64,000 nucleotides of DNA from an uncultured Bacteroidota bacterium (GCA_903913315.1 CAIWKX010000115.1:1-64000), one strand, 5' to 3'; numbered from the stretch's first letter, positions 1-10,773 are shown. Notes: generated by a model not told the origin, from the sequence alone. Numbers and translations: made by a program.

Positions 1-1
1 A

Positions 2-1126
2 GTAATACATGGTGGTCAACACCATGAAAAAGTTACCGGTGCAGTTATGACTCCGGTTTTTCAAACGTCAACCTATGCTCAAACAAGCCCAGGTCAGCCA
101 GTAGGCGATTATGAATACAGTAGAGCAGCAAATCCGACGCGCCAAGCTTTGGAAGACGCTCTGGCTTCTATAGAAAATGGAGCAAGAGGTTTAGCATTTT
201 CATCCGGTTTAGCAGCAACAGATTGCTTGTTGCGAATGTTCAAAGCAGGAGATGAAATTATAGCAATGGACGATTTGTACGGTGGAACATACCGATTATT
301 TACTCGTTTATACAAAGATAGTGGTATTAAATTTCATTTTGTTGATATGAATGATTTTGAAAAATTCGAGTCATTAATTAATAAAAACACGAAATTAGTT
401 TGGGCGGAAACACCAACAAATCCTTTAATGAAATTAGCAGACATTCAAGAAATCGCTAAAATCACAAAAAAGAACAATATTCTTTTTGCGGTGGATAATA
501 CTTTTGCTACACCTTATCTTCAAAAACCATTAGATTTGGGAGCAGATATTGTAATGCATTCTGCTACAAAGTATCTTGGCGGACATTCTGATGTTATTGC
601 AGGAGCATTAATTATAAAAGATAAAGATTTAGGCGATGAATTGCATTTTAAACAATTTGCTACTGGAGGAACACTTGGACCAATGGATAGTTATTTAGTT
701 TTAAGAGGAATCAAAACCTTGCATTTGAGAGTTCAGAGACATTGCGAAAATGGTATGAAAGTTGCCGAATTTTTAAGCAATCATCCAGAAGTTGATAAAG
801 TATTCTATCCAGGATTACCTGATCATCCTTTTCACGATATAGCTAAAAAGCAAATGAGTGGTTTTGGAGGAATGGTTTCGTTCACCTTTACTTCAGGAAA
901 AAAAGAAGATGCCATTTCATTTTTAGAAAAATTAAAAGTATTTACCTTAGCCGAATCATTGGGAGGTGTCGAAAGTTTAGCAAATCATCCGGCTTTAATG
1001 ACTCATGCCTCTATTCCAGAAGATAAGCGAATAGAAGTTGGAATTACAGATGACCTTGTTCGATTAAGTACGGGGGTTGAAGACATTGATGATTTACTTG
1101 CTGATTTAGAACAAGCTTTTAGATAA
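2..1126 (+). CDS. metB: Cystathionine gamma-synthase/PLP-dependent trans-sulfuration enzyme, 5'-truncated by window edge
   Basis: Frame is open upstream of the ORF-track ATG at 47 (..VIHGGQHHEKVTGAVMTPVFQTSTY); PLP lysine motif SATKYLGGHSDVIAG. Confidence 0.85.
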   Translation, partial: VIHGGQHHEKVTGAVMTPVFQTSTYAQTSPGQPVGDYEYSRAANPTRQALEDALASIENGARGLAFSSGLAATDCLLRMFKAGDEIIAMDDLYGGTYRLFTRLYKDSGIKFHFVDMNDFEKFESLINKNTKLVWAETPTNPLMKLADIQEIAKITKKNNILFAVDNTFATPYLQKPLDLGADIVMHSATKYLGGHSDVIAGALIIKDKDLGDELHFKQFATGGTLGPMDSYLVLRGIKTLHLRVQRHCENGMKVAEFLSNHPEVDKVFYPGLPDHPFHDIAKKQMSGFGGMVSFTFTSGKKEDAISFLEKLKVFTLAESLGGVESLANHPALMTHASIPEDKRIEVGITDDLVRLSTGVEDIDDLLADLEQAFR

Positions 1127-1131
1127 AAAAC

Positions 1132-1165
1132 AAAAATCCCGATTCAATTTTGAATCGGGATTTTT
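1132..1165. terminator. Intrinsic bidirectional terminator
   Basis: aaaaatcccgattcaa/ttgaatcgggattttt between converging genes. Confidence 0.8.
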
Positions 1166-1184
1166 ATTATTGTTGACAAGGCTA

Positions 1185-1973
1185 TTATTGAATGTAATAA
1201 ATATAACCAAAGTTTAACCAAATATTCCAATCGTTAGCTCTGTTTTCTAAATACACTTTTGGATCTGGACTTAAACCATCCACCCAATTAGAAAAATAAT
1301 ATTGAAATCGTAAATCTACCATTAAGTCTGATAATGGTGTTAATTTGTATCTAGTTCCAATACTAGAAACCACAGACCAAGTTGTACCTCCTTTGGTATC
1401 AAAAGCACCAATATATTTTATGGGAGTTACAGTGGGTAATTGCCCTAAACCAGGTCCCATTTCAGAATAAGCTTTTGGAGAATAAAAACTATATTGACCT
1501 CCTAAACTAATAAAGGGACCAAAACTTCCAATAGTAGCTGTAAAATCTCTAATACTATATGGAAAAAATTCTAACTGCATTCCTATGTTTGTTACTTCTG
1601 TACTACCTCTCATGGCTCTCAATTGATTTGCCATTAAAGAAGTTTTACTTGGGTCTACCCATTGGCCATAATGTTTTAAGTCAGTTTTATTGTATGATAA
1701 TTCACTTCTTAATTTGAAGTGATCATTAAAATAAGTTTCTGGTGTATAACAACTACATTCAGCTTTATAAGAAAAATTCAAATAATGAATTAGACCTATT
1801 CCATAACCAGTATTTCCAGCATTTGTGGCAAAATTATGTCTTTCCCCATAATCTGATTGGAAAGCAACAGGACCGACAATTGCACCTATTTCGTGAGAAA
1901 AACCAAATTGAGCCACTGCTTTATTAGTAAAGCCAAACAAAATCAGAAAAATTATAATGAAATACTTGTTCAT
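1185..1973 (-). CDS. THC0290_0291-family outer membrane beta-barrel-like protein
   Basis: Signal peptide MNKYFIIIFLILFGFTNKAVAQ, then FGFSHEIGAIVGPVAFQSDYGER typical of this Flavobacteriia family; internal start at 1973 preferred. Confidence 0.7.
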   Translation of the reverse strand: MNKYFIIIFLILFGFTNKAVAQFGFSHEIGAIVGPVAFQSDYGERHNFATNAGNTGYGIGLIHYLNFSYKAECSCYTPETYFNDHFKLRSELSYNKTDLKHYGQWVDPSKTSLMANQLRAMRGSTEVTNIGMQLEFFPYSIRDFTATIGSFGPFISLGGQYSFYSPKAYSEMGPGLGQLPTVTPIKYIGAFDTKGGTTWSVVSSIGTRYKLTPLSDLMVDLRFQYYFSNWVDGLSPDPKVYLENRANDWNIWLNFGYIYYIQ

Positions 1974-2156
1974 TGGTATACAAATTAATTCAATTAGCGA
2001 CAAATATATAAAAACATAATTCACTTATAAAATAAAATAAAAAAATACTTATTTGTAATGAAAAATAAGGGTAAAAGTTTTAAAATCAACCGATAATTTC
2101 AAGTAGCATCAAAAAGTATTAGGAAAAAATTAAAAAGTATGAGAATTTAAAAAAAA

Positions 2157-2188
2157 TTGTGCCATTATTTTAATAAAATGTATATTTG
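2157..2188 (+). promoter_or_regulatory. Bacteroidetes-type promoter for gdhA (TTG-N21-TATATTTG)
   Basis: TTG 2157-2159 and TATATTTG 2181-2188. Confidence 0.6.
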
Positions 2189-2234
2189 TCGCATATTACG
2201 AAATCGTTTTCTTAAACATTAATATTATAATTTT

Positions 2235-3578
2235 ATGTCACAAAGTATTAACGCATTCATTGATTTAGTTGCACAAAGAAATGGCAACGAACCAGAGTTT
2301 ATGCAAGCAGTTAAAGAAGTTGCTGAAACAGTAATTCCTTTTATAGAAGAAAATAAAAAATACCAAAACAAAATGCTTTTGGAAAGAATGGTTGAACCAG
2401 AAAGAGTAATCATGTTCAGAGTAGTTTGGATTGATGATGCTGGAAAAACTCAAGTTAACAGAGGGTACAGAATTCAGATGAACTCTGCAATTGGTCCTTA
2501 CAAAGGAGGAATTCGTTTTCATCCAACTGTGAATTTAAGCATTTTGAAATTTTTAGCTTTTGAGCAAACTTTCAAAAACAGTTTGACTACATTGCCAATG
2601 GGCGGTGGTAAAGGAGGTTCTGATTTTGATCCAAAAGGGAAATCGGATATTGAAATCATGAAATTTTGTCAAGCTTTTATGACAGAGTTATCTAAACATA
2701 TTGGTGCAGATACAGATGTTCCTGCTGGAGATATTGGTGTTGGTGGAAGAGAAGTTGGCTATATGTTTGGTCAATATAAAAGAATAAGAAATGAATTTAC
2801 AGGAGTTTTAACTGGTAAAGGAATTTCTTTTGGAGGATCTTTAATTCGTCCAGAAGCGACAGGATATGGTGATGTATATTTTGCTCAAAGTATGCTAGCA
2901 ACTAAAGGGGATAGTTTCACTGGAAAAACTGTAGTAGTTTCAGGTTCTGGTAACGTGGCTCAGTATGCTACTGAAAAAGCGACTCAATTGGGTGGAAAAG
3001 TGGTTACTATGTCTGATTCATCTGGATATATCTATGATGCTGATGGGATTACTGCAGAAAAATTAGCTTACGTAATGGAAATTAAAAACGTGAACTACGG
3101 AAGAATTTCAGATTATGTAACTAAATATCCAAACGCAAAATTTGTCGCTGGAAAACGTCCGTGGGAAGTGAAATGTGATGTAGCTTTACCATGTGCAACT
3201 CAAAATGAATTAAATGAAGAAGAAGCAAAAACATTAGTTGCCAACGGATGTATTTGTGTTGCTGAAGGGGCTAATATGCCTTCAACTCCCGAAGCCATGC
3301 ATGTTTTTCAAAATGCTAAAATTTTATTTGCTCCTGGAAAAGCTTCTAATGCTGGTGGTGTTGCAACCTCTGGTCTTGAAATGTCTCAAAACTCATTACG
3401 TTTGAGTTGGACTTCTGAAGAAGTAGATGAAAGATTAAAAAGAATTATGTCTGACATCCATGCATCATGTGAAAAATATGGTAAAGAAGCTTCAGGATAT
3501 ATTGACTATGTAAAAGGTGCAAATATTGCAGGCTTCGTTAAAGTAGCTGATGCAATGCTAGCGCAAGGAATTGTTTAA
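2235..3578 (+). CDS. gdhA: NADP-specific glutamate dehydrogenase
   Basis: Full-length 447 aa; GGGKGGSDFDPKGKS and QTFKNSLTTLPMGGGKGG motifs. Confidence 0.95.
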   Translation: MSQSINAFIDLVAQRNGNEPEFMQAVKEVAETVIPFIEENKKYQNKMLLERMVEPERVIMFRVVWIDDAGKTQVNRGYRIQMNSAIGPYKGGIRFHPTVNLSILKFLAFEQTFKNSLTTLPMGGGKGGSDFDPKGKSDIEIMKFCQAFMTELSKHIGADTDVPAGDIGVGGREVGYMFGQYKRIRNEFTGVLTGKGISFGGSLIRPEATGYGDVYFAQSMLATKGDSFTGKTVVVSGSGNVAQYATEKATQLGGKVVTMSDSSGYIYDADGITAEKLAYVMEIKNVNYGRISDYVTKYPNAKFVAGKRPWEVKCDVALPCATQNELNEEEAKTLVANGCICVAEGANMPSTPEAMHVFQNAKILFAPGKASNAGGVATSGLEMSQNSLRLSWTSEEVDERLKRIMSDIHASCEKYGKEASGYIDYVKGANIAGFVKVADAMLAQGIV

Positions 3579-3601
3579 ACATTAAGCAATCAAATTTATA
3601 T

Positions 3602-3637
3602 AAACCTTCTTTCAAATTTTGAAAGAAGGTTTTTTTA
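3602..3637. terminator. Intrinsic terminator downstream of gdhA
   Basis: aaaccttctttcaaattttgaaagaaggttttttt. Confidence 0.8.
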
Positions 3638-3675
3638 TTGCTTTATATGAAAACAATTATAACTGCGTTTTATAG

Positions 3676-3683
3676 TATATTTG
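3676..3683 (+). promoter_or_regulatory. Bacteroidetes -7 box TATATTTG
   Basis: TATATTTG about 20 bp upstream of the 3706 ATG. Confidence 0.5.
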
Positions 3684-3705
3684 TCGATAAAATTTATTTT
3701 AAATA

Positions 3706-6042
3706 ATGTTTAAACAAGTTTTTATTTTAGCCTTATTTAGTTTTTCAATTGGTTTTTCACAGAATAACCAGTTATGGAAAGGTTATTTTTCATTTAATCA
3801 AGTTACAGCTATTTCAGAATCTCCAACTGCTGTTGTTGCATCTTCAGAAAACGCTATTTTTTCAAAAAATCTTAATACAAACGATATAAAAACCACCACC
3901 ACAGTTGATGGATTAAAAGCAGTTTCTATCACAGCTCTTTATTATAGTGCAACGACTAAAATAACTTTTGTAGGAAACAGCAATGGCTTGTTATTACTAA
4001 TGATGCCAGACGGGACATTTATTCAAAAAATAGGAATTATAAGTGATGTTCCTGTTCCCACAACAATAAAAAAAATCAACCATTTTCTTGAGAATAATGG
4101 TAAAATATATGTTTCTTGTGATTATGGAATTTCTATTTTTGACTTAACTACATTAGAATTTGGAAATACCTATTATCTAGGTCCCCAAGGGGCTTATGTT
4201 GCTGTGGAACAAACAGCAATCAATAACGGATTTATTTATGCAGCCACCAAAGGAAATCCTTCAGGGAGTGGAATTAGAAAAGCAAATTTATCCAATCAGT
4301 TTTTGGATGATTACAATCAATGGGTTGATATTTCTGGAAATGAATGGAATGGGGTAATAAGTTTTGGGCCAAATATTTTTGCTATAACAACAGCTACAAG
4401 TGTTTATAAATATGATGGAACTAATTGGACTGTTTTTTCTTCATGTCCAGAAAGCTTATTACATATTCAATCTACAACAGATTATATAATAATAACATCA
4501 CCCAATAATGTATATATATATAATCAAGGTTTGCAACCAGTTACTCATATCCAAAGCAATCAAATTACAGCTACTCCAGTCACATTTACTTGTGCAACGG
4601 TTATTAATGATGTGATTTATATTGGTACAAATGAAAATGGAATCCTCACTTCAAGCATTTCAAATGCTACTAATTTTAGTTTTATCCTTCCTAATGGCCC
4701 CATAAGAAATAGAATTTTTAGAGTAAAAAAATCAAGCGCAGCACTTTGGGCTTTATACGGTCGTTATGATCAATATTACAATCCCTATAATCCAAATCCT
4801 CCTTATGGACTTTATCAATACCCTATAAGTAAATATACCAATGATAATGGGTGGACTTTTATTCCGTATTCTAATTTATTAGGAGCAAAGTCATTATCTA
4901 ATATCACTTTTAATCCTAATAATGACAATCAGTTTTATGTTAGTTCCTATTTTTCTGGACTACTAAAAGTAGTTAATGAAGTGCCTACAATACTATACAA
5001 TACCACAAATACAGGGTCAAATGGTTTAGAATCACTACAGTCGACACCGCCTAATCCTTCCTATATTGACATCCGTGTAAACGGCCCAGCTTTTGATAGA
5101 AATGGCGATTTATGGATGACTAATAATTATTTGGTTAAACCTTTAAAAGTATTGAGAAGTAACGGACAATGGCAGTCGTATGATTTTACTTCAGCTGAAT
5201 CTGCAAGCGATTTAAAAGACACCAGTTATGGTATTCCAGTTGTTGACAAAAATGGTACTAAATGGCTTTCTCAAGACCGAAACGGTGTCGTTGGATTTAA
5301 TGAAAACTACAACAATAAATTTATTACAATTAAAACAGGCACATCCGGAAATCTACCCAACGGAGATGTAAGATGTCTGGCTATTGACACCAAAAACCAA
5401 CTTTGGATAGGAACAATAGCAGGTTTACGAATTGTGCCATCAGTAGATTCTTTTCTTACCGATACGGATATTCAATCAAAAGCCATCATTATTTTAGAAA
5501 ATAATCTAGCCCAAGAATTATTTTATTCTCAATTTATTATTGATATTGCGGTTGACGGAGCTAATAGAAAATGGGTATCCATTGCAGATTCAGGAGTGTA
5601 TTTAGTTTCATCAGACGGACAGCAAACTATCTATCATTTTACTAAAGATAATTCACCGTTACCAACCAATAACATCAATGATATTGAAATTGATGGAGCC
5701 ACTGGAGAAGTGTTTTTCGCCACCGATAGCGGAATGGTTTCTTTTAAAGGAGTTTCTACTGCAGCCAGTGGCGATTTGAGTAGTGTTTATGTCTATCCAA
5801 ATCCTGTTCGACCCGAATTTACTGGCACCGTAAAAATCTCAAATTTAACCAATAAAGCCATTGTTAAAATCACGGACATAGAAGGAAGTTTAGTTTTTGA
5901 AACTACTTCCGAAGGAGGAACTATTGAATGGGATACTACTGCTTTTGGAAAATACAAAGTAGCCTCTGGCGTCTATATGATTTTTGTTTCGGCCCAAGAT
6001 GGTAGTGATACTACAGTTAAAAAAGTGATGATTATCCGATAA
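3706..6042 (+). CDS. porZ: PorZ-like beta-propeller protein of the type IX secretion system
   Basis: Signal peptide, propeller-like repeats, C-terminal T9SS sorting-type domain (VYPNPVRPEFTGTVKISNL...GVYMIFVSAQDGSDTTVKKVMIIR). Confidence 0.75.
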   Translation: MFKQVFILALFSFSIGFSQNNQLWKGYFSFNQVTAISESPTAVVASSENAIFSKNLNTNDIKTTTTVDGLKAVSITALYYSATTKITFVGNSNGLLLLMMPDGTFIQKIGIISDVPVPTTIKKINHFLENNGKIYVSCDYGISIFDLTTLEFGNTYYLGPQGAYVAVEQTAINNGFIYAATKGNPSGSGIRKANLSNQFLDDYNQWVDISGNEWNGVISFGPNIFAITTATSVYKYDGTNWTVFSSCPESLLHIQSTTDYIIITSPNNVYIYNQGLQPVTHIQSNQITATPVTFTCATVINDVIYIGTNENGILTSSISNATNFSFILPNGPIRNRIFRVKKSSAALWALYGRYDQYYNPYNPNPPYGLYQYPISKYTNDNGWTFIPYSNLLGAKSLSNITFNPNNDNQFYVSSYFSGLLKVVNEVPTILYNTTNTGSNGLESLQSTPPNPSYIDIRVNGPAFDRNGDLWMTNNYLVKPLKVLRSNGQWQSYDFTSAESASDLKDTSYGIPVVDKNGTKWLSQDRNGVVGFNENYNNKFITIKTGTSGNLPNGDVRCLAIDTKNQLWIGTIAGLRIVPSVDSFLTDTDIQSKAIIILENNLAQELFYSQFIIDIAVDGANRKWVSIADSGVYLVSSDGQQTIYHFTKDNSPLPTNNINDIEIDGATGEVFFATDSGMVSFKGVSTAASGDLSSVYVYPNPVRPEFTGTVKISNLTNKAIVKITDIEGSLVFETTSEGGTIEWDTTAFGKYKVASGVYMIFVSAQDGSDTTVKKVMIIR

Positions 6043-6103
6043 AAGTTTATTGTTAGTTGTTCCGTCTTTTACAGCCATAACTATAAACTATAAACTTCAA
6101 ACC

Positions 6104-6817
6104 ATGTTGGTAAAAACCAAAGCAATCGTAATTTCTTCCCTAAAATATCAAGAAAAAAGCTTGATTGTAAAATGCTTTACCCAATCCGATGGATTGAAAA
6201 GTTATTTCGTTCAAAGTGCTTATTCTGGAAAAAAATCCAACCAAAAAATCGCTTATTTTCAACCTTTAACTATTCTTGAAATCGAAGCCCATCACAAGAA
6301 TAAAGGCACCTTAGAACATTTTAAAGAAATTAAATTAGCCACTGCTTATCAAAGCATCAACACTGATATTGTTAAAAGCACTATAGTGATTTTTCTCTCC
6401 GAAGTGTTGCATCATAGCATTCAAGAAGAAGAAAAAAATGAAGACTTATTTACGTTTTTAGAAACCGCTTTAATTTGGTTAGACACCCACGAAGAAACAT
6501 CAAATTTTCATTTAATATTATTGTTGGAAATCACAAAATTCCTCGGATTTTATCCTAATAAGACAGAAGCCGATTTTAAATTTTTTGAAATGACAGAAGG
6601 TAACTTTTCTTTTTCTCAAGGAATAAGTTGTCTGTCCGAATATGAAACCTTTTTGCTTAAAAAATTAATTCAGCTAAAATTTGATGCTAATCAAAAAATA
6701 TTTGCTGGCATAGAACGTCAAATCTTACTAAAAATCGTATTAGATTACTATTCCATTCACTTAGACGGATTCAAAAAACCAAAATCGATAGATGTTTTAA
6801 AGGAAGTTTTTTCTTAA
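6104..6817 (+). CDS. recO: DNA repair protein RecO
   Basis: MLVKTKAIVISSLKYQEKSLIVKCFTQSDGLKSYFV N-terminal OB region; internal start preferred over 6050. Confidence 0.9.
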   Translation: MLVKTKAIVISSLKYQEKSLIVKCFTQSDGLKSYFVQSAYSGKKSNQKIAYFQPLTILEIEAHHKNKGTLEHFKEIKLATAYQSINTDIVKSTIVIFLSEVLHHSIQEEEKNEDLFTFLETALIWLDTHEETSNFHLILLLEITKFLGFYPNKTEADFKFFEMTEGNFSFSQGISCLSEYETFLLKKLIQLKFDANQKIFAGIERQILLKIVLDYYSIHLDGFKKPKSIDVLKEVFS

Positions 6818-6938
6818 AAATATAAAAAATCACAATTCTTTCGGAATTTTTGGCAAAAGCCCATTCTCTTTTGTCTATTTTCTATTCTCTTTTATCAAAA
6901 TTCCTTACTTTCGCAAACTGATTTAAGAATGCGACAAA

Positions 6939-9900
6939 ATGAGTACAAAATTTACTGAATACAAAGGACTTGACTTGCCAACAGTGGCATCTGAAGTTCT
7001 TGATTTTTGGAAGAAAAACCACGTCTTTGAACGAAGTGTTACTTCTCGTGAAGGAAACCAACCTTTTGTGTTTTTTGAAGGACCGCCTTCGGCAAACGGT
7101 TTGCCAGGAATTCACCACGTAATGGCACGTGCCATAAAAGATATTTTTTGTCGTTATAAAACTCAAAAAGGATTTCAAGTAAAGCGTAAAGCAGGTTGGG
7201 ATACTCACGGCTTGCCTGTGGAATTGGGGACCGAGAAAGAATTAGGCATCACCAAAGAAGATATCGGAAAAACCATTTCGGTGGAAGAATACAACGAAGC
7301 GTGTAAAAAAACAGTAATGCGTTACACCGACGTATGGAACGACCTAACTGAAAAAATGGGGTATTGGGTAGATATGGAAGATCCATATGTGACTTACAAA
7401 TCCAAATACATGGAAAGCGTTTGGTGGTTATTGAAGCAAATTTATAATAAAGATTTACTATACAAAGGTTACACCATTCAACCTTATTCTCCTAAAGCGG
7501 GAACTGGATTATCTTCACACGAAGTCAATCAGCCTGGGAGTTATCGAGATGTAACGGACACTACAGTTGTAGCTCAATTCAAAACAAAACCAGAAACATT
7601 GCCAAACTTTCTCCAAGGATTTGGAGAGGTTCATATTTTAGCTTGGACTACCACTCCTTGGACGTTGCCCTCTAATACTGCTTTAACAGTGGGCCCAAAA
7701 ATCGATTATGTTTTAGTTGAAACATTTAATCAATATACGTTCCTTCCTGTAAAAGTAATTTTGGCTAAAAACTTAGTTGGAAAACAATTCGGAAAAGGAT
7801 TTTTTCAATCGGTTGAACCTTCAGATTTTGAAAATTTTAAAGAAGGTGATAACCTGCCTGCCGGCAAGACAGGAAATATTCCATACCAAATTCTAACGGA
7901 ATGTAAAGGAGCTGATTTAGTCGGAATTCGTTATGAGCAATTGATGCCATTAGCTTTACCTTATCAAAATCCAGAAAATGCATTTAGAGTTATTGCTGGT
8001 GATTTTGTGACTACTGAAGACGGAACTGGAATTGTGCACACGGCTCCAACGTTTGGTGCAGATGATGCCAAAGTGGCCAAAGAAGCAACGCCAGAAGTGC
8101 CGCCAATGTTGGTTTTAGATGCGAATCAAAACCCAATGCCGCTTGTTGATTTACAAGGCAGATTTATTCAAGGATTAGGAAGCTATTCTGGTAAGTATGT
8201 TAAAAACGAATATTACAACGATGGTGAGGCTCCAGAACGCTCCGCTGATGTTGAAATTGCTATCCAATTAAAAGAAGAAAATAAAGCGTTTAAAGTCGAA
8301 AAATATGTGCACAGTTATCCTCATTGTTGGAGAACCGACAAACCGATACTATACTATCCATTAGATTCTTGGTTTATCAAAGTAACTGAAATCAAAGATC
8401 GAATGTTTGATTTGAACGAAACTATCAATTGGAAACCCAAAGCAACGGGTGAAGGTCGTTTCGGAAATTGGTTGAAAAATGCTAACGATTGGAACTTATC
8501 GCGTTCACGCTATTGGGGAATTCCATTACCAATTTGGAGAACTGAAGATGGAACGGAGGAAATGCTAATAGGTTCGGTAGAAGAATTGTATGCTGAAATT
8601 GAAAAATCAATCGCTGCAGGTTTCCAATCAGAAAATCCGTTCCAAGGGTTTGTGGTTGGAAATATGAGCGAAGAAAACTACGATTTAGTTGATTTACATA
8701 AAAACGTTGTTGACAAGATTGTTTTAGTATCCCCATCAGGAAAAATGATGAAACGCGAATCCGATTTGATTGACGTTTGGTTTGATTCAGGTGCGATGCC
8801 TTATGCACAATGGCATTATCCTTTTGAAAACAAGGATTTAATTGATGAAAACAAAGCGTTTCCAGCTGATTTTATTGCAGAAGGTGTTGATCAAACACGT
8901 GGTTGGTTCTATACATTGCATGCTATTGGAACGTTAGTTTTTGATAAGATTGCTTATAAAAATGTGGTTTCCAATGGACTAGTTTTAGACAAAAACGGAC
9001 AAAAAATGTCCAAACGATTAGGGAATGCAGTAGATCCATTTGCTACTCTAGCAGAATATGGACCCGACGCTACCCGATGGTATATGATTTCCAATGCTAA
9101 TCCGTGGGACAATTTAAAATTTGACATTGAAGGCGTAGCAGAAGTTCGTAGAAAATTTTTCGGAACCTTGTATAACACGTATTCGTTCTTTAGTTTGTAT
9201 GCAAACATTGATGGGTTCAAATATGCAGAAGCTGAAATTCCATTAAATGAACGACCAGAAATTGACCGTTGGATTTTATCAGAATTGCACACTTTGATAA
9301 AAAATGTGGATGATGCTTATGCTGATTATGAGCCTACCAAAGCTGCTCGCGCTATTTCTGAATTCGTTCAGGAAAATTTGAGTAATTGGTACGTTCGTTT
9401 GTGTAGAAGACGTTTCTGGAAAGGAGAATATGGAACAGATAAAATAGCGGCTTATCAAACTTTATATACCTGTTTGTTAAATGTGGCTAAACTTTCTGCT
9501 CCCATAGCGCCATTTTTCATGGACAAACTTTACAGAGATTTAACACAGGCAACACATTCAGAGGAATTTGAGTCAGTACATTTGGCAAAATTTTCAAATT
9601 CGGTTGAAAACTTTGTTGATAAATCGTTAGAGAGCAAAATGATGAAAGCACAGACCGTTTCATCACTAGTTTTATCCCTTCGAAAAAAGGAAATGATAAA
9701 GGTGCGTCAACCGTTGCAAAAGGTGATGATACCTGTACTTGACGCCAATCAGCGGGCTGAAATTGAAGCTGTTTCTGACCTGATAAAAGCCGAAGTAAAC
9801 GTGAAAGAAGTCGAACTTCTTGACGATGCATCGGGTGTTTTAGTGAAGCAAATTAAGCCTAATTTTAAAGCATTAGGACCTCGTTTTGGAAAGGATATGG

Positions 9901-10361
9901 GATTGATTTCTAATGTAATACAAAAATTTTCGCAAGAAGAGATCAATGAAATTGACACTAAAGGGGAGCTATCGCTTGTTATTTCGGGAAAAAGTATAAT
10001 TTTAACATCCGAAGATGTAGAAATATCTTCACAAGATATTCCAGGATGGTTGGTCGCTAATGCAAACGGAATCACAGTAGCTCTAGACATCACAATTTCG
10101 GAAGATTTGAAACAAGAAGGAATTGCAAGAGAATTGGTAAACAGAATTCAAAACATCAGAAAAGATTCTGGATTTGAAGTTACCGATAAAATTAAAGTTC
10201 AAATTCAACGCAGTGGCGAATTAGAGCAAGCAATAAAAAATAACGAAAGCTATATCAAAGACGAAACGTTAACCGAAGAATTAGATTTTGTTGACAAGTT
10301 GGAAAATGGTGTAGAAATAGAATTTGACGAAATAAAAACAAGAATATTAATTTCAAAATAG
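6939..10361 (+). CDS. ileS: Isoleucyl-tRNA synthetase
   Basis: GPPSANGLPGIHHVMARAIKDIFCRY, KMSKRLGN motif, 1140 aa. Confidence 0.97.
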   Translation: MSTKFTEYKGLDLPTVASEVLDFWKKNHVFERSVTSREGNQPFVFFEGPPSANGLPGIHHVMARAIKDIFCRYKTQKGFQVKRKAGWDTHGLPVELGTEKELGITKEDIGKTISVEEYNEACKKTVMRYTDVWNDLTEKMGYWVDMEDPYVTYKSKYMESVWWLLKQIYNKDLLYKGYTIQPYSPKAGTGLSSHEVNQPGSYRDVTDTTVVAQFKTKPETLPNFLQGFGEVHILAWTTTPWTLPSNTALTVGPKIDYVLVETFNQYTFLPVKVILAKNLVGKQFGKGFFQSVEPSDFENFKEGDNLPAGKTGNIPYQILTECKGADLVGIRYEQLMPLALPYQNPENAFRVIAGDFVTTEDGTGIVHTAPTFGADDAKVAKEATPEVPPMLVLDANQNPMPLVDLQGRFIQGLGSYSGKYVKNEYYNDGEAPERSADVEIAIQLKEENKAFKVEKYVHSYPHCWRTDKPILYYPLDSWFIKVTEIKDRMFDLNETINWKPKATGEGRFGNWLKNANDWNLSRSRYWGIPLPIWRTEDGTEEMLIGSVEELYAEIEKSIAAGFQSENPFQGFVVGNMSEENYDLVDLHKNVVDKIVLVSPSGKMMKRESDLIDVWFDSGAMPYAQWHYPFENKDLIDENKAFPADFIAEGVDQTRGWFYTLHAIGTLVFDKIAYKNVVSNGLVLDKNGQKMSKRLGNAVDPFATLAEYGPDATRWYMISNANPWDNLKFDIEGVAEVRRKFFGTLYNTYSFFSLYANIDGFKYAEAEIPLNERPEIDRWILSELHTLIKNVDDAYADYEPTKAARAISEFVQENLSNWYVRLCRRRFWKGEYGTDKIAAYQTLYTCLLNVAKLSAPIAPFFMDKLYRDLTQATHSEEFESVHLAKFSNSVENFVDKSLESKMMKAQTVSSLVLSLRKKEMIKVRQPLQKVMIPVLDANQRAEIEAVSDLIKAEVNVKEVELLDDASGVLVKQIKPNFKALGPRFGKDMGLISNVIQKFSQEEINEIDTKGELSLVISGKSIILTSEDVEISSQDIPGWLVANANGITVALDITISEDLKQEGIARELVNRIQNIRKDSGFEVTDKIKVQIQRSGELEQAIKNNESYIKDETLTEELDFVDKLENGVEIEFDEIKTRILISK

Positions 10362-10368
10362 TATAAAG

Positions 10369-10749
10369 ATGATTGAAGAAATGATGAGATACTCGGACGC
10401 TGATTTAGCAGAGTTTAAAGAAATTATCTTAAATAAAATTGAGAAAGCACAAGCTGATTTAGAACTTATCAAAAGTGCTTATATGAATGATTTGAATAAT
10501 GGAACGGATGATACATCGCCAACATTTAAAGCATTTGAAGAAGGAAGTGAAACAATGAGTAAAGAAGCAAATTCAGCTTTGGCTATTCGCCAAGAGAAAT
10601 TTATTCGCGACTTAAAAAACGCACTTTTTCGTGTTGAAAACAAAACCTATGGTGTTTGTAAAGTAACAGGGAAATTAATCGGTAAAGAGCGATTAAAAAT
10701 TGTACCTCATGCTACAATGAGCATTGAAGCAAAAAATTTACAACGATAA
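10369..10749 (+). CDS. DksA/TraR-family protein with degenerate zinc finger
   Basis: N-terminal coiled coil; YGVCKVTGKLIGKERLKIVPHATMSIEAK retains one Cys of the canonical four. Confidence 0.8.
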   Translation: MIEEMMRYSDADLAEFKEIILNKIEKAQADLELIKSAYMNDLNNGTDDTSPTFKAFEEGSETMSKEANSALAIRQEKFIRDLKNALFRVENKTYGVCKVTGKLIGKERLKIVPHATMSIEAKNLQR

Positions 10750-10773
10750 TTACAATTTTGTAATTCAAAATAC

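Noticed and set aside
109-315. Minus-strand ORFs overlapping confident genes throughout the window (e.g. 109-315, 6882-7208, 8482-8808, 9517-10093, 14005-14361)
   Set aside because: They lie antisense to well-supported coding sequences and show no recognisable domains.
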